Part shown: positions 1 through 12,200 of the stretch, one piece after another | Position numbering within the stretch: the stretch's first letter is position 1 | Layout of the letters: each line of letters starts with the position of its first letter | Assembly (NCBI RefSeq): GCF_964204645.1 | Contig: NC_134025.1 | Span: forward strand, 9,739,001 to 9,803,000 | DNA from: Tubulanus polymorphus | Taxonomy: Eukaryota; Nemertea; Palaeonemertea; Tubulaniformes; Tubulanidae | Direction of reading: 5' to 3' | DNA length: 64,000 nucleotides | Notes under the pieces: model-generated | Database searches by the model: none | What the model saw: the letters and a program-made list of their open reading frames with translations, nothing else | Told to the model about the DNA's origin: nothing | Made by a program: the position numbers and the translations under genes

Positions 1-248
1 ATTTTGATGAGCTTGGTGTAGGTTTTTAGTACATTTTTGTTCGGTATTCATGATTTTGCTGACGTAAATGCCTTAACAGTAGTCAGATCAAAACTCTTAT
101 CAATGTTTCTTTGTGATAAAAACTCCCACACTGAAATTGAATGATGAATAATTTTGTAAGTTTATTGAACTGACACCACAACATTTCACCTGCAAATTAC
201 ACATAGCTCACGGCAGTGAATATGTTGTTTTTATCTTCATACCAACAG

Positions 249-3200
249 ACATCCGTAGACAATGCCGAACGATTAATGAAACGCCATGAAGAATTCGAAA
301 ATAAGCTGAAAGCCCAAGATAAACGTTTCGATGCGTTCAGTAAAACTGCTGACGATCTTATTAACAGGAAACACCCTGATAGTGCCAAGTAAGTTTTTAA
401 ACCAAACACCGAAGTCTATGTTATTCCAAAAGAAGACACTACACGCCTCAAGGGTACTAAAAGCAGATTCAGGATTGTTCCTGTTTTTGCTTTTCTGAAT
501 ATTACAACATTGTCACTTGCAAACTTTTATGACCATACCCGTGTATTATTTCTTTGTATTTGTATTTCTCAGCATCGACAAAAGACGTAAAGAAGTTCTT
601 AAGAGGTGCAATTCTGTCAAAGCCAAAAGCGATGCCCGAATGGATCAGTTGAAAGCTGCACTTGCATTTCAACAGTTTAAAACAGACGCTGATGATGTGA
701 GTTAGAGACTATTCATTTTACACAATCTATCTAATATAGTTTCTAGGAGGTAAAAGAACGTTTAACTGAAAATTTCAGTTGTCGCAATGGATTGATGAGA
801 AGAAAGAGATGGCACAGGAACAGTCTTATCGCGATCTGGCTAACCTGCCAAATAAATCTCAGAAGCACGATGCTTTTATTGCTGAAATGAAAGCTAATGA
901 GAAACGCCTACAAGAAATAAATGCTGTGAGCTATTCGTTGTCTAAAATCAAAGAAAAATTGTATGTAATTTGAAATTTTAAAGTAACTAATTTCTTTTGT
1001 GTGTTAGACTGGTAATGGCCTCATTGAAGAGAATCATTACAACGCAGAAGAAGTTGAAAATATTCTGGAAGATTTGAACAAACGCTGGGCAGGTTTGACA
1101 GTGGAATCAAAAGAAAAAACAGTGAAAATGGAACAAGCCATGAAACAACGCGGTCACAATAAAGGAGTCGATGCAGCGAAAGATAAACTCGATGCTATTA
1201 TGAAGCTGTTAGCTTCAGATGATGTCGGAAATGATTTGCGGGGTGTAAAAGAACTGCTGAAAAAACATGGTGTAAGTAATCAATCAAAATTCACCAGTTT
1301 GATAATCGATAGTGAATTTTTCTGTTGTCATTTCTCTTGAATCCTTATTAGATCCTAGAAGGTGATATCGAAAAAGAAGAAGCTCGCATTCGTGCTTTGT
1401 TGGCTCAGGGAGATCAGCTTGCTAAAGATGGTCATTTTGATGCGGACGGTATTCAAAAAGAAAACCAAGAACTTCTAGACATGTAAATTCTGCAGACAGT
1501 ATGACAAAAAACATGGAACCAATTCCGCAATAGTCGGTCAAACTTGATACTGGAGTTAAATCAATTAACATTGAACTTCCATAAATTTTGTCTTACCACA
1601 CTGACAACTATGGAATTCATTCTGTTTGTTTTCTGTAAATCTGTGCTTAAATTGAGGAATACCTGCACCCAAGTCAGAATCTGATAAAAGCCTACACTTA
1701 ATACATTTCCAGGTACAACAAGTTAAAACCACTTCTGGCAGAGCGAGAGAAAAAGTTACAAGATTCATGTAATTTCCAACAGTTCAAGTTTGACACCGAC
1801 GGAGAACTACAGTGGATCAAAGAACAAATACCTGCAGCATCATCAACTGACTATGGAAAAAACCTGATCGATGCCCAAAATCTCCATAAAAAACACCAAG
1901 TAAGATATTTTTCATTGGAAAAATGTTTTTCTCCGCCATTTCATTGATATCTTACTGTCAATCAAAGGTTTTAATTGGTTATTTAGAAATTTGCTCAAGT
2001 ACTTCAAGGACACAAGCCTCAAATTGACAAGGTAGTAGACTACGGCAAGAAACTGTGCAAGGAGAACCATTTCGCCAAAGATGAGATTAAAGAGAAATTA
2101 GATGAACTGGACAAAGAATGGGATAATCTACTGAAACTTTCGGCAGAGAGAGATAGAAACCTAAACACTTCGCTGAAATGTCAACAGGTAAAACTATGAT
2201 CGTAAGCTGAGTAGAATTTGTTTGAAGAGACATTATGTTTTATCGATGAAACACCTTCTGTTTTAGTATTTATCAAAAGCGAATGAGGTTGAAAACTGGA
2301 TGACTGAGAAAGAACCATTGGTGCAAGCAACTGATTATGGCAAGGATGAAGTCGCGGCCGACAATTTATTAACTAAACATAAGGCAAGTTAGCATCTGCT
2401 TTTGAATCCTCACGTGAATACCCTTGATTGATATGTGCTTGAAGTTACTTTCCACCCCTCATATCATTTTGTGCTGCAATATTTAATCTGATTGTTATAT
2501 GCGTCAATTTCAGGCATTTGAGAGTGATTTAGCCACTTATGCCGGTATTGTCGATGATTTAGGGAATCAGGCTCGTGCATTATCTACCTTACCCAATGCA
2601 GACATAACCACTATCTCAAAACGCCAGGTACATTTTAAAGTCAATTTTCGAAAAAAAAATGTAGAAGATCTATATGGATTACTTGCTGAGATGCTCAATT
2701 ATTTTTTATTTGATTGATAGAATCAACTAGAAAAGAAAATGAAAAAGCTACAAGAGGATGCGGCAGCTCGTAAACGAAATCTGAAAGAATCGAAGAATTT
2801 CCACGCGTACGTGCAAGAGAGTGATGAATGCATGGACTGGGTAAAGGAAAATATGCAAATAGCAGAATCTGAAGACTATGGACAAGATTATGAACACCTT
2901 TTGGTAAGTACATATAAATCTACGAAATGTTTTTTATGGACATATAATAAACTTTAGTTTTAATTACCGGAGGAAGGTTTTCAGAAATCTTCTCTTTTGA
3001 TATTAAAATAGGGAAATATCCCTCTTATTTATTTAATTGGTTTAATTCATTTTGATGTGATTTAAATTATGTGTCACTTTCAAACCCAACACACCTGCCA
3101 GGAATGAAACAAGGGGTTTGATTTGGAAGTGATGTACAGATATGCGGTAGTCTTTCAAATCTATGACCTTGTCTCGTAAATTGTGCTGTTCATAGGAATT

Positions 3201-6200
3201 ACAAAAGAAATTCGATGAATTCAAATTGAGTATCGACACTGGTTCTGAGCGAATTCAAGAATGCGATCAACTGGCTTCTAAACTGATTGCAAACAACAGT
3301 CCATATGCCGATGAAATTGAAGATCGCCAAAATGAACTAGGGTACGTAAATATCGGTGAGAAAACGTGACTATTTCTTCATGATTGTTGAGTAAGCAGAT
3401 TGGTATGATACTCTATTTCAGTATGGCATGGGATCAACTCCTCGAACAGATTGAGGCTCGGGATCAGAAATTAGAAGGTGCTGGGGATATTCATCGTTTC
3501 AACAGAGATGTTGAGGATACTTTGTCCCGAATTCAGGTAAATGAAATGAGCATAACAGAATAGTTTTTCTCCTGGACAATGAAAAGGTAGTTTTTGTTTA
3601 AAGCTTTGTTCATCATAAATTTTCTAGGAAAAATATGATGCCGTTCCTGATGACTGTGGACGTGATATTCACGGCAATGACCATCATACCAAGAAACACA
3701 AGGGATTTGAAAATGACTTGGTTGCATTAGAGGCACAGGTATTGTTGAATTTCATTTTATAGTCTGTTCATGAATTTTCTTTTAAGCCTCAGTGAATTCA
3801 ATTGTTCGCCTGTCTTGTGATTCATTAATCTATCCATCTGAAGAAAGAACCTAGTTTTCTTGGGAAGTTTTTGATATACTTTGTATGGTCTTGATATTTA
3901 TGATATCTTTGATACGTACCAGTAATTGCTGCTGTAGGTGCATGTGCAGTCAAAAAATTTTGCCTGATTGAAATCAAGATGGCAGACTCGTGGCCATTGC
4001 TGTTCAACAAAATCTGAACTGGTGTTCCTGGACCCCTAGTTACTTTATGTGTGTTAATCAAAGATGGGAAAAGAATTTCAGGGATTTAATTTTTCGCTTA
4101 TTGATTTCCATTTTCTTCTTAGATAAATGTGCTGCGGGACGACTCAAATAGGCTACAAGCTGCTTACCCTGGTGGCAACGCAGAACAAATACAGGAACAA
4201 GAAGGAATCGTTGTTGAAAACTGGCAGGCGCTTCAGCATCGAGCCACTCAAAGAGCTGATGAATTAAATGAAGCTGGAAACCTATTCAAATTCTTAGCGT
4301 CGGTCGGTATATTTTCACATATTTACAAGTATTAGATACTGGGTGTAAATCTTATAGTATTGTATCCCTCTTTATCTTTATGAATTGGTTGTACGGGTAG
4401 GTTCGAGATCTGATGGACTGGTCCAAAGTTGTACAGGCGGACATGGCCCGTGAAGTTGTCGTACGAGACTTGTCGTCCGTTGATCTACTGAAAAAAGAGC
4501 ATGACCAACTGCAAAAAGAGATCGATGCTAGAGATGATGACTTCACTCAACTGGTTGATATGGGAGAGACGATGATAGCTGAAGGCCACAGTGCCACAGG
4601 AGAGGTATAAAACACTTAATCTTCATATCACACGAAAGTAGGAATGGGCTTGGTCAAATTTTTTTCAATCATATGTTCTTTGTTTTCAAATCAATCTCAA
4701 AAATGAAGTTTGGCTGCAGGGAATTCATGGTGGGAAGTAATCTTGATTCTTAGAAAAGAATAATGTTGTACTTCTATGACAGGCTAGGATTACCCTCAAC
4801 AAAACTGAATCAACATGTTTAATGTATCAATGATAATAATATTTTCAACTAGGCAATTAAAGTGCTCTGCATGCGAGAGGAAACAATTAACTACCCGCAT
4901 TCTGACCCTAAGCCAGTGTGGATACATTACCGGAGGCATGCGAATTGATGTGCTGTGGGGAATTAAGTCACTAGCGGGGTTCCCGACAAGCATAATTTTC
5001 TAGAGAGAGATAAAGATACTCATTTAATTTTAAATAGCATTGTATTCAAAATCAAAATTTTATTCCATAGATCCAAGAAAAAGTTGATCAACTGAAAGAT
5101 GAACAGATTAAGATTCGTAAAGCCTGGAAGAAGAAGCATGATCAACTGATTGAAACCGAAAAGCAGCAGCAGTTTTATCGAGATGCCAATCAACTCGACA
5201 CTTTAAGCGCTTCTCAAGAAGCTCGTCTCAAAAATTCTGACTTGGGCGACACAGTCGATAAGGTGGAAAGCCAACTGAGGAAACATGAAGCTTTTGAGAA
5301 ACTTCTCACCTCTCAAGAGGAAAAGGTATGGGGAAATTGTGAAGTATCTTTCGAACATTGTCGCATTGCCATCAGTGTATAAGCTACATATCATACCTAA
5401 TATTTCAGGTTATTGCATTACAAGATTTGGCCAAAAAATTAATTGATGAGGACAACTTTGACAAAAAGAATATTGGAAAACGTTTAGAAGAGGTGATCGA
5501 CCGTCGAAAGCAAATCAAACGTCTCAGTGATGAAAGGCGCCAGAAATTATTGGATGCTTTGTTGTATACGCAATTCAATCGTGATGCTGAACAGGTATGT
5601 AATTAGAATTGCGTTGAATGTGAACTCGAATGTAATCTATGTTATCTTTATTATATATCTCTTCTAGGAGGAGAAATGGATGAAGGATAGATTAAAAATC
5701 ATCAATGCAGCGGCTGCTGATGTCGGTAGTAATATTCAAGAGAAAATGAAGAAACTGCAAAAACATCAGGCATTCGAGGCTGAATTATTAGCTAATGCTG
5801 AGCGAGTTGAACACGTTAAACAGGTCAGTCCAGCCCTCAATCTGAGGAATGCATTAAGATTAAGATTTTCATCATCCCTCATCATATCGAATACATTTAC
5901 TGCCCTTTCAGCTCGGCAAACAACTGATTTCAAAAGGTCACCCGGAATCTGCTAGTGTTAAACAACGCGTTGATGAATTGTCGCGGCTTTGGGATGAATT
6001 ATTGAAAGCATCTGAAAATAGATCGAAACTACTTGAAGAGGCCAAAGATATCTTAAAATTCAACGAGGAAGTTGAAGCCGTAGAAAGCTGGATTAGAGAA
6101 AAGGTAAATGTCAGGATACCTTGTATTGAATGTTTGCTGTGTATAAGTATGTGTTATTCTAAGGCGTTCTTTTGTCCATTTTCCAGGAAGCAATTATCCA

Positions 6201-9200
6201 TGCTGGTGACTGTGGCAGAGATTATGAACATTGTTTAGAGCTGCAGAAAAGATTAAACGATGTCGGAACTGTAAGTTAACTGTGAAAAACGTATATACCT
6301 AACACAAATATTGAACGTATGGTAGATTTCATTTGACAGCAATTACAAAAATTGTATTTCTTCATTTCTATGGTATTGATTTTCTTGTTTAGGGTGTTCT
6401 GGTTGATGAAGCAAGAATTGAGGCTGTCAATGATTTGGGAACTCGACTGATAAATCAAGGACGATCGGACACAAAAGACATAAAAGAGAAGAAAGATAGC
6501 ATGAACAAGAGGTAAATGACCTAGATTCTTACAAACTTCAATATTACATGAGGGTTTCAGTCAAGAAAAGCACTTAAATTCCAATGATTTTCCTTATCTC
6601 TAGATGGAAAGGATTACATGGTATGCTGGATGGCCACAAAGCTAAACTCGCCGCTGCATTGGAAATACACAAGTTCAACCGCGACGTTGATGATGTTACC
6701 GATCGTATCAATGAAAAAGCACTGCTTTTGTCATCGGAAGACGTTGGCAAAAGTTTGCCAACCGTACAGGCTTTACAGCGCAAACAGGAAGATATCGCAC
6801 GTGACATGACAGCTCTACAGAATCAGCTCGAGGTACAGATTATTAGTAAATTCTGATCTGAAACTAATCTTTGAGGCGATTTAAATGATGGGAAACTCTT
6901 AGGCAACATATAATACACTGTGTACTAATTCGGTTTGAATTTAATCTGTGTGATTGATTGAACTTTAAAGAATGAAAATAAGTATCTCTATAACAGAAAC
7001 TGGAATCTTTGGCTAGCAAACTTAGTAAGAAATATCCAGATATGAAAGAACAGATCATCAACAAACAACAAGAGCTCCTGGATTGCTGGGAGAACCTCGA
7101 GAATCTATGTGATTTGAGGTAATCCTTCTATATTTTTGTCTAATTCATATCTGAAGATTTTTGTTTCGATTAACAGTTTTGGTCTGTATTCTTCTTTCAT
7201 AGAAAGGCCAAACTTGATGAGTCATATCAGCTTCAAAAGTTTTTAGCAGATGCTAAGGAACTGGTAAGAAATTTTTCCTTAGATATTTTAATTGAGAAAT
7301 GTCGACGCCAAAACGGTTTATCACTTCAACCATTTCTGCGCTGTCCAATTTTGATTGACGCATTTGTAATGAGGCATATGAAAACATACGGTATCATATC
7401 TTTCATCGGATTCTTCAGATAAATTGGTCTAATGACATGATGACGAGAATGACGTCTGGTGAACTTGCGTCTGATACTCAAGAAGCTGTCAATCTTATTG
7501 AAATGCATCAAGAACGAAAGGTAAGTTAAAGAATGATCAAAATGGTCTGTGGTTGTATGTGTGCATATTGTCTTTTTAAGTAAGATCTGCTTATGTTGAT
7601 CATTTGAATAGTGAGTCTTGGAAATACTAGTATGTGATTAATTGAGCTGTTTGTGTTTTCAGGCTGAAATCGATGGTCGCCAAAAACATGTACTTGCTGT
7701 GAAAAATCATGGTATGAATCTTCTTAACATGAACCACCCGGGCAAAGACGTAATCCAAAAAACACTCTCCGAGCTGAAAGATGTGCAGAGCCGATTGGAT
7801 CGTACGTGGTATAATCGTAACATCTTACTGACCCAATGTTATGACCTGCAGAACTACAAAGAATACGCAGAGCTGTGTCATGCTTGGCTTGCGACAAAGG
7901 AAGCATTCCTTGCTAATGCAGATTTAGGAGTAAGTGAAATTTGTCAATAGATAAATTGTATTTTTGTATAGAAAGACAAGATCCAGCTAAGGCTTATGTT
8001 AGATTTTAGAATTATGCAATGATAATGCCTATTCATTCTTGTAGCACAACATCTCTAGCGTTGATAATCTTGTGAAGAACCACAGCAGTTTTGAAAAAAC
8101 GATCATTGCTCAGGAGGAGAAGATCGACAAGCTTGCAACCAATTGTAAGAAACTTGTTTCGCAAGATCATTACGCCGCTGATGAAATAAATAGCAGATGT
8201 CAGGAAGTTATTGACAGACGAAATAAACTGAGACAAGCCTGCAAGGTTCGGGCGCTGAAATTGCAAGACTCCAAGAGATTACAGATATTTTTACAGAGTA
8301 TATTCGAGGTGAATTTCATGTTTTAGATGAACTAAAATATCTGAGTCTGTGTTGCTTTGCTATGATTTGTTAAAGTGCTTCAATTCTAGGTTAATGGCTG
8401 GATTAATGATAAAATGCAAGTAGCTACTGATGAATCTTATCGTGATCCGGTGAATTTACAAGGCAAGATCCAAAAACACCAAACTTTCGAAGCTGAAATA
8501 ATGGCAAATAAAGGCATTATTGACCAGATTAATAAGGTTTGTTCCTTGACATAAATCATGATTTTATGAATATCTCCTTGTCAGTAGTCATCAATCCATG
8601 CATTGGGCATTCCCATGCAATCTTACCTGTGCACTGATTTAGGCAATGTTAATCTCATAATATGCATACTTTATAGGAAGCTGATTCGTTGATTGCTGAT
8701 AAACATTATGCGCATGAAGAAGTACTCCAGCATCAAGATGATGTTAACTTGTTGTGGAAAGGATTACTGGCAGCCTGTCACGAGAAGCGTGATAAATTGA
8801 GTGAAGCATATCAGGCGTTGTTGTTCAATCGTGTGTTGGATGATTTCGATAGTTGGATGGAGGACTGCGAGACTCATCTTACGTCAGAAGACCATGGCAA
8901 AGATCTGACAACCGTTACAAAACTGATCAAGAAACAGCAGTTACTCGAACAGGACATCAAGAATCACCAAGTGAAAGTCAATGAAATCGAGGCCACTGCT
9001 GACAAATTCGAAGATGAGAACCATTTCCAATCATTTGAAATTAGAACCAGAGTCAACGAAACAGTCGAACGATATCAGTCTCTCGGCGAGCCTTGTCAGA
9101 TCAGAAGTGATAACCTTGAAGATGCACGATTAATGTATGAATTTAATCGTGATGTTCAAGATGAAATGCTATGGATCAAGGAAAAATTGCCGTTTGCTAC

Positions 9201-12200
9201 GTCGAAAGATCTGGGAGATGGACTTGTCGCTGTTCAAAGTCTTATTAAGAAACACCAAGCACTACAGTCTGAAATCGCAATTCATGAACCTATAATCGCA
9301 TCTGTGTCTGCAGACGGTAGAAAGATGATTGACAGGGATCACTTCGCTTCTGATGAAATTGCTCGCCGACTGAAAAATTTGAATGGCGAATTGGAAGATC
9401 TGAAAAAGCATACCGAACAGCGTATGAATAAACTCGAAGATGCTCTGCAATCGCAGCAGTACTATGTGTATGTAGCTGAAGCTGAATCCTGGATCGATGA
9501 TAAGAAAACTTTACTCTCAAGTCGGGACTATGGCAAGGATGAAGATACAGCTAAGGCATTGTTAAAGAAATTAGACGCGCAAGATCTTGATATAGAGAAT
9601 TTCAACAACACCATCCGCGAACTGGCTGCAACGTCGAAAAAGCTGATCAATCAACAACACTTCGATTCCGAAAGAATCAATGATACTCAAATCAAGGTCG
9701 AGACCAATTATAGGAATCTACAAAAACTTGCTAAGAGCAGACGTCAGGCGCTCATTGAAAACAAGAGACTGTTTGAATTCTTCCGAGAAGCTGATGATGT
9801 TGATGACTGGATCAAGGAGAAGATGGTTACCGCTGCTTCAGATGATTACGGCATCGATTTGGATCATGTACAGGTGCACCAGCACAAGTTCGAAGATTTC
9901 CTGCGAGCCTTGTACGCTAGTGAAGACAGAGTGGCAAATATTGATCGCATGGCACAAAAACTGAGCAACGATAATCACCCTCAATCGGACGCGGTGATGA
10001 AACGAGCGAGCGTCATCAAACGCATGTGGTTGGAACTTAAGGAAATTGCGCAGGCACGAAAAGCAGGTTTAGAAGCGGCGAAACAGGTTCATTCGTTCGA
10101 TCGCGAAGCAGACGATCTCATCGAATGGATCAATGAGAAAGAAGGTATGGCTTCGTCGGACAATTACGGCCACGATCTGGAAACTGTTGAAACGCTTGTG
10201 AGGAAGCACGAAGGATTCGAACGCGATTTGGCAGCGGTCGGTGAAAAAGTTGAAAATCTTACGAAAGAATCGAAAAAACTACAAGATCATTTCACTGATA
10301 ATCGGGACGCTAAAGACCGTATTCACTCGAAACATATACAGTATATACAGGCCTGGAATACACTTCTAGACAAAGCTTCATCTCGTGGACAAAAACTCAT
10401 GAAAGCCAAGGAGTTGCAGGTTTACTTCGATGATTACCGCGAATTGTTGGCATGGTGTACTGAAATGCGCGCTAAGATAACGACGGAGAAATTTGCGCAT
10501 GATGTTCCGAGTGCGGAAGCTTTGATAAACTACCACATGGAATATAAAGCAGAGATCGATACGAGACTCGATTCGTTTGAGGCATTTACTAACACAGGAA
10601 ACAAGATTATTGCGGAAGGACATTTCTTGTCTAAAGAGATTGCCGAGAAGATCAGCCTTTTGAATATGGCTAAGGATAATCTCTTGAAAACATGGGAGAA
10701 TAGGCGTATTTTGTACGAACGACATCTCGATGTTCTTTTATTGGTTCGAGATATCGATCAAGTAAATACATTGTTGGCTTATAGAGAGGATGTCTTGAAA
10801 ACTGCAGTTGTTGGTGACTCGATCAAAAGTGTTGAGGACAACATTCGTAAACACGAAGACTTTGAGAAGGCTGCCGAAGCTTTGGAAGAGAAAATCAAGG
10901 CTATACAACGAAAAACGCTAATCGAACAAGCTTTCGAGGATCAGAAACGTAGCGAAACAAAAATGGAGATCGAGGAGAAAGAAAGGCAAGAGAAGATTGA
11001 AAAGGAGGAAAGAAAGCGTCGCGAACAGGATAAGATCTTACAGGACAGAAAACGCGACGAAAACAAACGACGCGCCCATGATGCAATCCGTCGTCGAACT
11101 ACGGAAATCAAATTGCCTCCGCACTTGCTAGAAATTGTCCCAGAACAACAACCAACATCAACTGAGAGACGAGGCAGTCTTCAAATGTAAGTGTGTAACA
11201 AGCTGTTTCATTTTACATAGACTAATTCTTACTTGCAAAGAATAGATGAATTATTGAATTTGAGTAAATTCTAATGTTCATATATATTGTTTCAGGTCGA
11301 AATCATTCAAAGATGTGAATGCTGCGCCAGACCGTCTTAGTTCAAAACAAGTCGGCAGTATCATCAATCGGTCAGTAAGCGTAAAGACAGTTCGTCCAAT
11401 TATTAAACCTAGAGATCGCGTGACAAGCGAGAACACTTCTCCGCTATCACTTGTCCCACCGAGTCAAATCGATTATAAGCCAGAATCGCCGAAACTAACC
11501 AAATCGTCTCCCGATATACAAATATTGCCTCCAAGAGCGACGATTACGGTTGACAAGGACAAAAAACCCGTGGAAGTCACTGGCGATAAAGGCGTGAAAC
11601 TCAGTGTATCAACTTCTCCACCAGTAACAGGTAAGAATTTTTTTAATGAATTTTTCTTAAGACATAGGTAAGGTCAAGAAAACCCCTGCTACTACCGAAA
11701 TAGAGTGTAATACATCTTTGAGTTGCCCATTTATTCCATTTTATGACCTGGGTAGCAATTTTCTCCCATCTATTTTCATAGATTCTCATATTTCATCCAT
11801 GTGTGTTTGGTGCTATGCTTGAATCAACATTTAATTCAGATTACATAAGTTATTCTATGTTAATATTTTTCTAGCTCCTGTGCAAGCAGCTCCTGTTTTT
11901 CCACGCGCTGAAGATGTGCCTGTACATGTTCAACACGTACAACAGCAACAGAGAAGCCCACCACCGAGATTCGACGAACCTCCGAAACCGAAGAGAGCGC
12001 TGAGTTTTCAAACGCGAACCACCACTGGCGGCTTCAAAGAAAAGCATAAACTCGTATCTGATCTTCCGCCGGTTGATTTCGAGGGATTGTTGGAGAAGAA
12101 ACAAATTCTGCAAAGCGGAAGTCGAAAGGCAGTGATTCGTTCATGGAAATATATGTATACAGTGATCTGTGGTGAATACATTTGTTTCTTCAAGGACAAG

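Noticed and set aside
10378-10725. 115-residue - strand open frame inside the large spectrin exon
   Set aside because: Antisense shadow of spectrin codons; the + strand frame here has clear spectrin-repeat motifs.
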